Of a stretch of 64,000 bases of DNA, positions 19,912 through 31,550 are shown in pieces. Made by a program: the position numbers and the translations under genes. The stretch spans positions 1,674,001 to 1,738,000 of the forward strand of contig NADL03000657.1 of assembly GCA_002205965.3 (NCBI GenBank), given 5' to 3'. Below the pieces are notes generated by a model. The model was not told the origin of the DNA, did not search any database, and was given only the letters and a program-made list of their open reading frames with translations. Positions within the stretch are counted from its first letter, which is position 1; every line of letters begins with the position of its first letter. Source of the stretch: Kappaphycus alvarezii. Its lineage: Eukaryota > Rhodophyta > Florideophyceae > Gigartinales > Solieriaceae.

Positions 19912-20169
19912 ATGGCGAGAAAGGATAGGAGAAGAAAGAGGCAGGGTAGGTTGGAAGCGGTTACCAGGATCAGGGGTTTGTCGAACGCCAAGATGGGAGA
20001 GGAAATGAGGAAGAAAAAAACCAATCTAGTCCACCGTGCCGTGCGCCGACACCTTAAAAACCACGCTCCGATCCGAAGAAACAGCTCTACGAGCTCCGCC
20101 TCATGGCAACGCACACTAATACGCTGCCTGATGACACCTACGTATACCGGTGGTTTGGTACCACAATGA
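19912..20169 (+). pseudogene. Basic tail ORF of the gypsy element
   Basis: Lys/Arg-rich frame, MARKDRRRKRQGRLEAVTRI, then NAKMGEEMRKKKTNLVHRAV and NHAPIRR. The same block recurs at 53812-53925 (EAKRGEEIRKKKKKKAVKKT) and inverted at 54600-54480. It lies between integrase and LTR in each case, so it is a family-specific extra ORF or pol tail. No domain recognised. Confidence 0.45.
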
Positions 20170-20284
20170 AGTCGTTCGTTGGTGCCAAAGGTAGGAGGCA
20201 GCAGTGTGCAGAGATAGAAGAGAGGGCAGGGGGAACAGTTGCCGGAGGGCGGCGTGTGGAGATGAGCGCAGCAGACAATGGGGC

Positions 20285-20715
20285 CGGAGGATTTGGAGGC
20301 CGGAATGCTGTGTGTGCCGGAGCGCTTGAGGAGACCCGAGAGTTTTTAAGGACCGAGAGCTTGGGGAGGCCGGAGGCTGGAGCGTTGGTAGAAAAAAGAG
20401 TAAGGTGGCCGGATTTATCGGATGCCGGCCCGCTTGGAGAGACAGGAGCGCTTGCTGGGGCAGGAAATCTTGGGGAAAGCTGAGAGTTGGAGGCTAAATT
20501 GTTCGGGGGCTGGATTTTTCGGAGACCGGGGAACTTAGGGAGGTCCGAATGTTCGGAGGCCGGATTTTTTGAAGGCTAGAATGTTGGAGGCCGGAATTTT
20601 TGGAGGCTGGGGCACTTGTGGAGGCCGGAGCGCTTTTGGAGGCCGTTGTATTGTGGGAACCGGGGGTTTGTGGAAGCCGGGGGCTTGTGGAAGCCGGAAT
20701 GTTGGAGAGGTCGGG
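20285..20715 (+). repeat. Degenerate short tandem repeat, GGAGGCCGG-type
   Basis: About 20 imperfect units of roughly 16-20 bp around GGAGGCCGGAAT or GGAGGCCGGAGCGCTT. A related, more decayed array occurs at 54740-54960 and, inverted, at 54200-54350, in the same relative place of the gypsy family (between tail ORF and LTR core). Confidence 0.6.
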
Positions 20716-20849
20716 AAACAGTAGATTGAGAACGGTGCTCTGTTGAAAAGGGAAAAAAGAGGAGAGATGTGCAGAAATCAGAAAGATGAAAAAAATTCTG
20801 GAAAGAAACCAAAAATCAAATATCCCCAATTGCGCTCACAGTACAATAC

Positions 20850-23280
20850 AGTAAAGTCACTTGTCAACAAGGAATTTATCTGCCAGAGGCCTCAAGAACA
20901 ACTTACAGTGAAGCGTTTCAGTTTTGCAGGTTACAACGACTACTGCTAAGCCAGGGACACATTGCACACAAACAAATACGGGCGGCTCCAAAAATGACTG
21001 TGAAGCACCAAAAAAGCCGGAAATAGAAAGATAATGGGGTGGATAAAGCACTGAAAAATAGTAGCAGATATACTCCTCTGATGAAAAGAAATTAAACTTA
21101 GATCCCCACAGATTAGCTTTCGATCAATACAATACTCGTCAAGAGGAGAAATTCATAGACTAGAAAGTACAAAGATCAATCAGGTATTGCATAGGTGGCT
21201 ATCTACTTCTACGATATGTCTGACGTAATTAATTTTCGGGACACAAGGCCTCAGGGAGCTACTTCAATATGTTGAAGACGTAATTAGTTCCCTTGGGAAG
21301 GTAAACAGTAGAAAAATTCTTCGAAAATTCAGCGCGATGGTAAGTCTGTTTATTGAAGCACATACTGCACTTTCCACCATGAGTAAACCAAAAAATGTCA
21401 CTTTTATTGATTTTTCGGCAACGCCGTGTCATCTCAACATAATAGAAAGCCTTTTGGTGATATTTAAGCGGGCTTTATACAAATTGAACAGACTATGTGA
21501 GTTGATTGAAAAATATTATAAGTCACCTTCTAAAAAATGAAATGAAAGAGCATGAACTAGGAAAAAATCACTTAAATCACTACCTGGGTGTTTTTTTTAC
21601 ATAAATGTTTCTAATAAAATGGAAATAAAGCAAATTGAAGCTATTTCATCTGAAGAAATTGCTAAAAGATTTGTTTTAGTTATTTTCCAACCTGGAAAAT
21701 GGTGCTTTCATTATTGAGTGATTCGAGAGATTTTCAGTGGTTTTCAGCTAACATATGCATTAACCAAAAAGAAAAATATTTTCTGCTTTTTATATGGTAG
21801 AATGGAACAGTATACTAAGCTTTTTATAGTTTTTTGATAGCCCATTTCGATACTGCAGCTGCTGTTGCATCCTTTTTACATTATGGTGTAATGATGAATA
21901 CTGTCAGATAATTTTTAACAGTTAGCGCTGTCAGTCACTGGCAGAAAATCCACTACGAGCTAACTCAAAATTTGAGATTCCTTAAAATATCTAATATGCT
22001 GGCAAATCATTGATAATTAGCCAAACCGCCACCACCGAGGACGAGAAGTAGATCGGTTGCTGTGCAACCGATCTAGTCTTACCTGCCAGTTCTTGCACCA
22101 GTCATCCGGGCAACTGGATATGAAAAATCGATACAAGCCGTTTTTTCACCTTTTCTGTCAGTCTGCCGAAGAAATGTTCTGTATTTCAATTAAGTACTTA
22201 AAACACTTGAGACGACCGATAGTAAGCGCCTCAGGTAGGCGAGCTGTCTCCTAAAATTGGACCGTTTTAATATTCAACCCTCGTTTTGCCCTAGCATAAT
22301 GCTCTTGCGGACCACATCACCTACTTGATGTCTCTTCATATGCTCCCTTTTTCTTTTGTCATGGAAAAAATGGATTACAGTGACGTTTGTGGTATTATTT
22401 TGTAGTTTTTGAACTCCAAACTTTCAGCTAGGTCGTATAGCACTTCCTAAGCTTAACCGAGAGTTTTGCTTTGCAAACGTACGCCGAACTGCCCACAAAC
22501 ACATTATTACATTGGTCTCCCGACCTAGAAGTGCTTTCCGACCAACTCGTATTCTTGAGCTCGAAAAGATCGTAACATTGACCCATTCTATTCACTCAGA
22601 AAGTTGTTTAATTGAGTTTGACCAATTCAGTATCTGATTACGTATGAAGTCACCTCAAGTCTCAAAATCAACGATCTTGGGAACGTTCTCAAGGCAATTT
22701 CCGAAGACCAGCTGCTAAATTAAATTTTTTGAATTACCGGCTATGACGATGCCCGACTCTTCCACTCCAACAGAGTTACTTCTGTTCATGCAGTCAGACC
22801 AGGAGGAGTATGCAAAACCTCCCCGTCTGCTTTATCTACCCCTGTTGCAAATATTCTTGTAGGTCCACATTCACTGGGCACATATGAGGGTCCCCTAACA
22901 CTTACAGAGGTTCTGTCTATACAGCACATAAGATCAACTTCATGGCCTGGGATTCGAGGTGGCCAATCTCAGAGTGGCACTTAGAGTCTTACAGGACTTC
23001 TTTCAGATGAAGAGTTGTAACCATACAGTACAGAGTTTTTAAACATGCAGTAAATGAGAGAAATTATCGATGAAATAACCAGAGAACTCTTATATGCTCA
23101 GACAGCGATATAAGAAGCGTTGCGGGTTTCTCTCTCCCACGACGTAAGTCTGTTTGTGCAAGCGTCTTTATACGACCAATATTTTTTTGTTCCTTATGTA
23201 GCCGATTTTGTTCTTCTTTGCACGAACTCAAGGCATACTTTGAGTAAATTAGGAAAACGGTAGGGGTAAAAGAAGCTGTT
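20850..23280. other. AT-rich gene-free block
   Basis: Clearly more AT-rich than its neighbours, with no recognisable protein or repeat except the hairpin at 22049-22075. Short frames such as 21337-21540 are not supported by anything beyond openness. Confidence 0.45.
22049..22075. other. Perfect hairpin, 12-bp stem, 3-base loop
   Basis: TAGATCGGTTGC, loop TGT, GCAACCGATCTA. No T-run follows. Could be a small RNA stem or the centre of an inverted-repeat element. Confidence 0.6.
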
Positions 23281-23305
23281 AAAACTTTGTGAGTGTCTTT
23301 TTTTA

Positions 23306-23773
23306 TTGAAAGGCCACGTTACGAGCCGCGAATCGTCGGACCAGCTACCCAGGAAACATATCAGATTTCAAGGCAGTCCATTCTCTACCCAAAAGGATAT
23401 CAGATTGGCAGAGGGGGCATTCATAGGGAAAATTCCAGAGAAATTGAAGCTTCGTTTTCTGAAGTGGATGATAGACAGCCGAATAGGAAAGATATAGAAC
23501 AGGAACTGTGGTCTCTGCCCTGGAACAGATGAGTGCCTTACTGAGTTTTCCCAGCCTTTAGTATTTTATAGGACCTAACACTTAGTTAATATGCGTTGGG
23601 ATATGTCATTTTCAGAAATAGCCCAGCTTGCAAAGGTTGGTCAGTCTATTCGTGCGTTGATCCCAAATCTGGACAACTTCGACGGGAAGCAGTCCATTCT
23701 TCTCCGCAGCACCTTACTAGAGGAAGATGGTAGATGGATTTTCATTACCAATTCAGGTGCCTGCGTGAGGTAG
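23306..23773 (+). other. Unrecognised coding-like stretch
   Basis: Two adjoining frames: KWMIDSRIGKI, stop, NRNCGLCPGTDECLTEF (to about 23570), then MRWDMSFSEIAQLAKVGQSI and DGRWIFITNSGACVR (23591-23773). The Cys-containing part resembles a zinc-binding piece of a mobile element, but I cannot assign it. Confidence 0.2.
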
Positions 23774-24324
23774 TTGAACTTTACTCTGAGTAGAGCTGGC
23801 TCCGGTTTATTGACCATTAATAGTAAACGCTTTCCTCAAGAGGTACCATAGTGAGGACGTTTTGGCCGATGCATATGGAAAGGTCACGATGATGCGTCGA
23901 AAGGGCTGAGAAACTGAGGGCGAATCCAGTTATCGTATCCAGATGAACCCTGGTGTGACCAGATGTGTTTAAAGAACAACGAAAGACTCATAACTTAGTA
24001 AAAAGTTTAAGCTTGGCCACTCGTTCTGTTGTGAGTGAAAGTCAAATGAACAGGAGCAGATCCGTAGATTTTCGGTTGCGCGACGAATAGGGATGTCAGC
24101 TGGAGAAAGACATCGTGCGTATGTGACCTACTTCTTCGGAACAAGGAAGATGGCAAGGGGTGTTCAGGCTTTAAACATGCAGGAGGAAGTTACTACTGAT
24201 TGGTTAGGATTGCTTAGTATTGGTGAAAATTATCTTATTTTGCATTTTTGATTCACGTGTAAAAACATCTTGTCGGTCAACAAAAGACGTACGGAAATGT
24301 TCGAGGGATTTTGATGCAGAGACA
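23774..24324. other. Gene-free stretch
   Basis: No recognisable feature. Confidence 0.4.
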
Positions 24325-24500
24325 CGCTGCAGTAGTCGTCATGTCCAATGCGGCCTTCTTGATGACTGGCCTGAAGGTAGTCTTTTAGAGAGCGTAGTTA
24401 CTCCTTCATTACTGTGCCAGCTTACCTTTTTGAGTCGATTGTGATTTTCTAGAAAAACATAGGATAGATCAGATATACCTTCCAAGAGTAAAATACTCAA
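24325..24500 (-). repeat. SINE-like repeat, copy R3
   Basis: Reverse orientation relative to R1. Matching blocks: GTCATGTCCAATGCGGCCTT, GGCCTGAAGGTAG, TTTTTGAGTCGATTGTG, then GATAGATCAGATATACCTTC and AAGAGTAAAATACTC. It ends close to repeat S copy 2. Confidence 0.65.
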
Positions 24501-24545
24501 AAACTTCCCCCAACAACACATGTTACCCGCCAGGGGACACTTGCC

Positions 24546-24623
24546 CCCAGAGTCATATCTACGCTCTGGTACAAATTTACTGGAGACCAACCCACATATC
24601 TACCACAGTAAAGTAACCCCCCA
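24546..24623 (+). repeat. Interspersed repeat S, copy 2
   Basis: ATCTACGCTCTGGTACAAAT, ACCAACCCACATATCTACC, ACAGTAAAGTAACCCCCC. Same order as at 12535-12606. Confidence 0.6.
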
Positions 24624-24624
24624 T

Positions 24625-26870
24625 TTACAGATTCCTATCTGTTTTACTGCTATGAATCGAAGTCGTTCTCCCCGTAAACAGATTAAGAGGGATTTACCGC
24701 TCGATCTATAGGAGCACGACGCTCTGAGCGCCCCACTGATGGTCAATTCATTGAATCGTTCCACTTTCAATCAAGCTATTTTAGAAAAACACCCGCCGGC
24801 CGCGGAGAGACAGCTTGAAGACCAGGACTCACCTGGGAAACACACAAGTAACTCAACAAGCCCACATCCTTTAACAACTATCTTTACTTTCAAAAATCCA
24901 GCGTGAGTGTACAATGGTCTTTCCAAGTAAAAATAATGAGGCATCAATATTGGCAAAGGCAGAATAAAATGAATACTATAAATCTATCTCCCGGAACACA
25001 GTCGGAACAGGACAAATTTACAATTGGAGCATAAAACTTAGTTTCGGGGAGATAGGTAAGGAATCACTGTTGTAGGTTAACCCTCCTTTGTGACGTGGTG
25101 TTTCAAAGAAATTACTGCCTTACACGAATATACTGCTTCTACTTTATACCAGATTCAAACTATTGGTAACCTCATGCAGACGGCTACAAGGCACTTTGCT
25201 GTAAGTAAACTATTCTTTACAACTTTTATCGCAACGTTTGACCCGAGTGGTACACTTGAAACAGTTACATGTTAGTTGCACACTGCGATACTTTGTCAAC
25301 GCTTTACCAGTTGCAAGCTGTATTCCTTAACCATGACATCCAGACCAATCTGAATCTTAAATCTTGTCAAAGTATGCTGCTAGTGCCGACTAAATGTTAA
25401 GAAAGCGCTATTAACGACAATTTAAGAGCAGTTTTACGGGAAAAACTTTGCTCAGGCTATCATTCGGTTATATTTACCTTCTACAACTAGCTATCTAAAG
25501 ATTTATATAATTCATCGTTTGGAGCGGCTGGCTTAACAAAGACAGCATCAGCCCATTTTTCACTCAAAGTTACACCTATATCTGCTTGTCTGCGCCTTAC
25601 AACCCACAGTAGCTCTTATTGGGTTAAAAAGTTTACAAGAAAACTTTTCCTCGAAATGGCAGGAAATTCAGTTTATACGGTGTATTCCTTTTGGTTTCTA
25701 TCGTGCCGTCGTCTACCAAGCGTATGTCCCCTGAACGCGGCCCGAAATGTTCCCCGGAGAGTGAGCCAACCTCACTCCTGTGTCTCCCTTATCCTTCCAT
25801 TTCTTAGTCCCTTTGAGGTTGATGCCAAGTCATCTCGAGCTGTACCAGGCTACCAAAATACTTTTTCTACCGACCGCAGACTTCTGAGAAGTATTAAAGG
25901 TGAACCTGCAGGTATTAAAACTTGACCAAACATCTCTTTTTCAGGGGCTTTCCCAGTTATTTTGAGACAAAAGTCCAAAGAGATTATTTTTAGTTCCGAT
26001 CTTGATCATGCATTCTTCAAATTTACCTTAAAATTGGAAGATCAAGGGGCAGCGACTGCATAAGCCTCCTCATCGTCAGTTAATTCAGTACCATCTCGCA
26101 GAGGCCCTGAAACAATCTTCCGGCAGATACTTTGCTGATCCCGCATAACGCATTAGCCGCGTGGATATAACCGACCACATCTTCTATGCATTAAAATAAC
26201 ACAAAATTTTCTCCCTTTGCTGAATATTTATCAATACTATAGCCTGTAGACACTAAGAACCCGGAAGACTATTGGTACCAAGGGGAACTTTTCAATCAAG
26301 AATTCAGATCGAACTTTGTTGACTACGCAATGGATGATTTGGAAAAATGGTAACAAACCATGTCAGCAAAGTCTATTGTGCTTTCCTGCCTCCCTTGAGA
26401 TGCGAATTTCGCTTTTCACAGAATAGGGGTGGTTAAAAACCACAATAAGACCTAAACAGCCTAGTACCCTCCCCAACACCCCGGCAAGCCGGGAATCCCT
26501 CAAGGTTTCTACGTAGATGCCTTCTCAGAAGGCTTCAAACCCCTTTTTATTCGACAAGGCCAATGTCCTTGTAATAAATTGATGACATAAATATTTGCAC
26601 AATTTTCTCAAAAAATAATACTGCAGTTACTTTTACGCATCTCTGTGCATCTCCCTCCGCAACGCTAGTCTCGCTGCGGATGTCTTCGACGCTTCATAGA
26701 AGTTTTGCTACCAGGCGCTGTATGGAATTGCTCTCACAGACGCCGGAGGCTCGAGGACAGCGTGCTGAGCGGATTTGGAGAGGTCTGCGGCAACACTGTT
26801 GATTGCCATTCTAGGGTAGACCTTTAGGCACAACAAAGCGCATGGTCACCGCACTGATCGAAAAATGGTT
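24625..26870. other. Gene-free block with one box motif
   Basis: No gene recognised. A box motif copy lies at 26168-26220 (ACCGACCACATCTT, ATTAAAATAACACAAAATTT). A GC-rich hairpin CCCGGCAAGCCGGG occurs near 26480. Frame 25656-25925 is open but unlike any family I know. Confidence 0.4.
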
Positions 26871-26875
26871 TGCAT

Positions 26876-27253
26876 CTACCGTGGTGGAATTTTGAAGCGG
26901 ATTAAACAATGGTACATTGCAATAGAACTGCAGCCACGTCCTTTAAGTGCGGTTCGAGATGTCGGTACCGGAGCCTGGAGCTGGTTTGCATGAAATCCAG
27001 TTCTTGCAACCATCCACCTACAACGAGGCTCGGAATGCCACAGTCCTCTTATCACCTTTGCCATGGATTCAAAGGTCTTTTTCCCAGTTGGGTGAGCGAG
27101 ATGCACTTGACCAAACCGCTTGATTGGGCCGGACTCCGTGAACTGAACAACCGCCTCGGGTGCCACTTGCTCTTCCACTCCTCGCGATTCTGAACTGCGG
27201 ATGTGTAAGATTGGAGAGCATTTTTCGGTATCACAGGGAGAAGGGTACAGCAC
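26876..27253 (-). CDS. Unrecognised 125-residue open frame
   Basis: Open frame whose mirror strand is also open for 94 codons, so openness is weak evidence. Contains RFGQVHLAHPTGKKTFESMA, which reads like protein, but no family is recognised and no flanking gene supports it. Confidence 0.2.
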   Translation of the reverse strand: MLYPSPCDTEKCSPILHIRSSESRGVEEQVAPEAVVQFTESGPIKRFGQVHLAHPTGKKTFESMAKVIRGLWHSEPRCRWMVARTGFHANQLQAPVPTSRTALKGRGCSSIAMYHCLIRFKIPPR

Positions 27254-27910
27254 AGGGAATATGTGAGGGATGCAGAGGAAAGGAAGGCAGACGCCGATAA
27301 GAGCTTAGCGGAGCGGGGCCCGGTGCCAAGTTTTGGCTTTCAAAGCCCAAACTGCGCAATAGGGAGTTGGAATTCACGAAACGTGTTGGTGTTTAGAAAC
27401 CTTCCATCAATCCCCGCAGCGCGTCTTCAACAGCGGTGTTGAATTCCGTAGCTCCATTGAGAGTGGAATTATGGGGAACTACTCATAAGAGGTAGTAGGT
27501 TCGCAGTAGGTGGAGAGCTACATGAACATACTCTAGAATTAACAGATATTTGAGGAGAGTTTTGTTATCAAAACGGTCCTTATTATATGAGAGCGGCCCT
27601 CTACACAAACATCTGTCTTCTTAATCCCTAAATGTTTCAAAAACAACTTTTCCCACCAATTTTGTTTCAAGAACAAAATCATGAAACAAAATTTCGCCTA
27701 TTAATCCAAATTTACTATACAACTCCGTTTCTATTTTATCTCTGTGGTTTTTGGCCCTCCTTTCTCAAAAAGAAATCTTTCGACTCGTGATCTGCTTCAT
27801 CCTCCAAATTCAGTTCCGATATTTTATCAAGTAGATTTCTAGTTATTGCCTTGATTGCATGAAAATTAAAAGCTGCGGCATTGCCTCCCAGTTTTTCGTC
27901 CAAGACCGTG
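27254..27910. other. Gene-free stretch before element C
   Basis: Includes AAAACAAAAT/GTTTCA-rich repeats near 27640-27700. Its right part may belong to the diverged leader of element C, but I see no similarity to A or B there. Confidence 0.35.
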
Positions 27911-29067
27911 AAAGTTTTCGAAGAAGTCGCCCTATTAAAAGTTCTAAATCGACATCGTTAAGGGAAAAAACTCGCTATCAACTACAACATCGGCTCACCC
28001 CCTTTTTTTTTTCAACATGACCAGCCCGTCACTCGCCATTGCCAAGTCATCGCGAGGCCCTAGCCTCCTCAACTCTTTGGCCTTGATGGACAATAGACCA
28101 ACCGATTATGATGATTATTGTAGAAGAATGGACCGGGAACCCATTCATGGGTGGGTCCGCCGGCACTGCTTCGAGGAGGCAGAAAAGGCAGAGGAGGAGG
28201 TAGAGGAAGACGAGACAGGAGAAAAGGTTGAAGAGGAGGAGTTTGAGGCTGGTTTGGAAGGATTGGAAGGTGAGGAGGATTGAGCGGAACAGTGGGAGCC
28301 ACTAGTGTACAACGGTGCGGGAGCTGATGTGGAGAAAGAAGGGGTGACTGAGGGGTTAATCGTATTTTCGGCCTCTTCTGACAAAAATGAAGAGAGGAGT
28401 GAAGAGGGGGAAGAGGAGGACGAAGGGAAGGGAGGCATGGAAAGTGTTGGAATGATGGGGCGGGGGCTGGACAGTATGGATCAGGTGGTTCCGACCCTGG
28501 AACCCGATAGGGTATATTTAGTGGTTTATATATCTCACAGGATAAAATAAAGAATTTTTAGCTGCCTGGGAGGAATGGATATTTTGGAGGAATGTTTTGG
28601 CTCTGATATCGATGATTAAGATTGTAAGGAAGAAATGTAGATAATTATCTTGATCGTATCTGCTGTTAGTCTTTCTCGTTCACAAGATTACATTTGATGA
28701 ATTTTTTGGTACATAGTATGTTTGTTCGAGACTTTAGGGATACCCAAAAAGGCTACATAAGCTGAGTAAACTGCTTCCTCTTGTGGCGTTCACGCAAGTT
28801 GGCAGACAACTTCAAGCCAAGTCCCGAGTAGTAGGAAGTACAGAGTCCACTTCCTACCTAAGAACTATTTTCCTTACGCTGGTCACAGAGCATCAGTGGT
28901 AGACCCTGTCCATTCTATACTTACGTGGAGCAATCTTAACTGTCTTACTTATCCATTCCTTTTTTTCCGTTCAACTATACCACGGTAGCACCTTTGTCGC
29001 TTGCAACACCTCCTTCTTGGGGTAGTTGGTTCTCAGCATCTCTTCTCCTGACGATTTACTCCTATCA
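27911..29067 (+). mobile_element. Element C: LTR-like element, left end undefined
   Basis: Similarity to A and B starts near 27911 (TTTCGAAGAAGTCGC, then AAATCGACATCGTTAAGG) and continues through the acidic frame (28017-28620), a TATA region (GGCTACATAAGCTGAG, 28751-28766) and the conserved tail to ACGATTTACTCCTATCA at 29067. The TATA-to-end distance is about 312 bp. The left end differs from A and B, so it is replaced or truncated. No target duplication found: GTTTG follows the right end, and no matching left flank was located. Confidence 0.68.
28017..28620 (+). pseudogene. Acidic-protein frame of element C (family AEP)
   Basis: MTSPSLAIAKSSRGPSLLNS, then RPTDYDDYCRRMDREPIHGW and VRRHCFEEAEKAEEEVEEDE. 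A TGA at 28281 interrupts; the frame resumes WEPLVYNGAGADVEKEG, EERSEEGEEEDEGKGG, MDQVVPTLEPD, and after another break CLGGMDILEECFGSDIDD. Same block order as in A, B, D and E. Confidence 0.6.
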
Positions 29068-29075
29068 GTTTGGGT

Positions 29076-29246
29076 TTTTTACTCTAGTAAGATATGTCCG
29101 ATTTATCTTATGGCTTTCCAGACAAACACAATAGACTCAAAAAAGTATACCGACACAGTGATGGGGATATAACTACACCCCCTTAAAACGCTACATTCAG
29201 GCCAGCCATCAAGCAGGCCGCATTGGACATGACGTCCGCCGTCGTG
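29076..29246 (+). repeat. SINE-like repeat, copy R4
   Basis: TTTTTACTCTAGTAAGATAT, TTTCCAGACAAACACAATAG, ACCGACACAGTGATGGGG, AGCAGGCCGCATTGGACATG. It begins within 10 bp of the right end of element C. Confidence 0.65.
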
Positions 29247-29249
29247 CGA

Positions 29250-30690
29250 TCTCAATGGTAGAATTGTTCTCGAGTACGAGCAGTGTCGGCGTATTCGAAG
29301 CGTGACCAATGTAAGAGAGGAGTAGTTAGAGCCAAAAAGACTGCTATGCTGCGGAGGATGCGGAAAGAAACTTCGCTTCAGAAGTGGACATGGGGACAGT
29401 CTTTTTTTCCTGGATTTCCACATGGCCGGGCCGCTGGTAAGAAGGTGAATGATACTGGTATAAGTTTTGGGGTCGATTGAGTTGACAAAGCTAGCGCCCG
29501 CGTATGTGATCAATTTATTCGTAAGGGAGTGAGTTGTAAAGAATGCTGTGAGTCTCCAATCCTTTTAGGTACTTCAGAAGGTTCTGAAGCTGACCCCAAT
29601 TATTTTTCAGTGGGCTGTGTATGACAGTGGAAAAGCGACTGATAGCATGAGCGATATAATTCCGCTAAGTAGCGGAGCTCGCAGTCAGTTTGGAGGAACA
29701 TGAAGCTCTTCTAGGATGTGCGAGAGGGGGAGGACGTGGTAGTCGTATATTTTTTTTGTGTAAGCGCAGAGTGTGGGCTTTGGATTGATATAGGCCATAT
29801 TTTGTTTCTGCACTATGGATCTGACTGTGTCAGATTCGGATATTTGTATGGAGCTGTCTTGGAAACGTTCGATTCGCCAGTTGAGGAAAAGCTTGGTCTC
29901 GCCAAGACTGCTAATTTTGCATCAACACTTGAGAGTAGCCTACAGACCGGAAATAATTGCTTCCGAGGCAGCGGAAAAAAAGAAATTATCGATGGTAATG
30001 GTGTTGAAGATTGGGCCTTTTACCGTGTCACATAACTGTCTACTCGATACGTGTACTCAATTGAGTACATTTTCAAACCCCATAAAAGTAACTTTAAAAC
30101 TATTAAATCACGCCTTTTTATCTATAATTAATCTATCTGACTTCCTTCGGGGTGGCAGGCTTAAAATTTTCTAGTTCTTTGCTGATTCCAGTTGCTTGAG
30201 ACTGCGTTCATTCTGCTAGCAAAGAAAAGCCCTCTACAATGACCCATGCACAAGACCTCCGAACCATTACCGGAAACCGTTTTAATACACGAGTCAGGCT
30301 TCTAACGTCTGACGTCAAGTGTATGCGCTTGTATGAGGCGTTATGAAAGACGCAGGTTGTAAGTTTAACTGTCGTGAAAGTTAAATGGAAGGAGAGACGG
30401 CCGATTTCGCACAATGGTGACAGCAAAATGGGAAATTTCTGATTGAAACAAGTTTTAAAGTTACATCTGGGTTAAGTTAAACCAAGAGAGGCTGTGCTGA
30501 CACCAAAAGTCAGAGAAATCTATCTCTTGACTGTTCAGTAGTGGACACAGGTCAAGAAGAAAGCCGGGTACATTCGATGATTCCTCCTGTTGCCAAATCT
30601 CCCGCGATTTTAAGCCTGAGTACAAACCTAGCTACCACTCTGACCTTGTTTGCCATTCCAAATCAAGCTACCAATGGTAATCAAGAAATT
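29250..30690. other. Gene-free stretch
   Basis: Several short frames without recognisable similarity. Probably eroded transposon DNA upstream of the piggyBac-like remnant. Confidence 0.35.
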
Positions 30691-30845
30691 CAAATCGGTG
30701 GAAGCACTGATTGATGCGATGTAAATGTTTATGCAAACGGACAGAAATCTATTGAAAGTCATTTGACTGATTGCCTCAATGGCTGCGCGCAAATGGGAGA
30801 AATATGGCCCAGGAGATTAATTTATTACGACAGGACAAGGACCAC

Positions 30846-31550
30846 GTGACATGTCGCCTTTCGGCTACTTTACGTGGATTTTTCTAATGAGCTATCTTTC
30901 ATCTATTATCTCAACTACCAACCTTGGCCTGGAAGGAGGCAATCTAGAACCATGCACATGTGGCGAAGATTTTTAAGTGTTTTTGGTATATTGGTTCTGA
31001 TGCCACGACTGGAATTTAGTGACGGAAGATCTCTATGGAGTTCAAAATCGCCATCCAAACTTATCGAGGCACCTAATTTTGTACGTATTATTCCCAGAAG
31101 CCTGTTTGAAAGCCTTCGCAGTCACATTTCTTTCAGTGATGTCAGGCCCCTGACAGAGGGTGAAATGGAAAGTTCAATAAGGCAATGAGGCCTCATCACT
31201 AGTTCCGTGGATGCGATAAATAGCCATTGGAGACTAATTGTCAAACCGGCTGGCCGCATCTCCGTGGATGAAAGTATGTCACGTTGGTATGGAATAGGAG
31301 GCAGATGAATTGAGAAGGGTATTTAGGGGTTTGCAGCTATGTGGGCTAACCGTTACAGGAGATATTTTTTCAGTACAGGCAGTACTGCGAGGAGAGGCAA
31401 TACTTTTTACAGGAAAAGATGGAGATCTGTAGGTGGCTACGTGAAACTTGTAAGCTCGGAGACAGATATTCTTGAGAGGGCAGAGACGCATTATGATACA
31501 TACACCATAATTGACCGTCACAAGCGATGCAATGGATCAATGAAGTAAAG
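30846..31550 (+). pseudogene. piggyBac-like (DDE_Tnp_1_7) transposase remnant
   Basis: piggyBac-type transposases cut and paste DNA using an RNase H-like DDD core. Frame 30852 on gives FGYFTWIF and ISTTNLGLEGGN; the frame at about 30960-31188 gives GILVLMPRLEFSDGRSLWSS and FESLRSHISFSDVRPL; about 31194-31310 gives VDAINSHWRLIVKPAGRISV and DESMSRWYGIGGR, with the hallmark VDESxSRWYGxGG containing the first catalytic Asp (31265-31300). A stop follows at once and the rest is out of frame. No terminal TTAA inverted repeats were found. The remnant ends where LINE copy 3 begins. Confidence 0.7.

Noticed and set aside
20285-20715. CRISPR-like array
   Set aside because: Units are 16-20 bp, imperfect and contiguous, without unique spacers; it is a degenerate minisatellite in a gypsy element.
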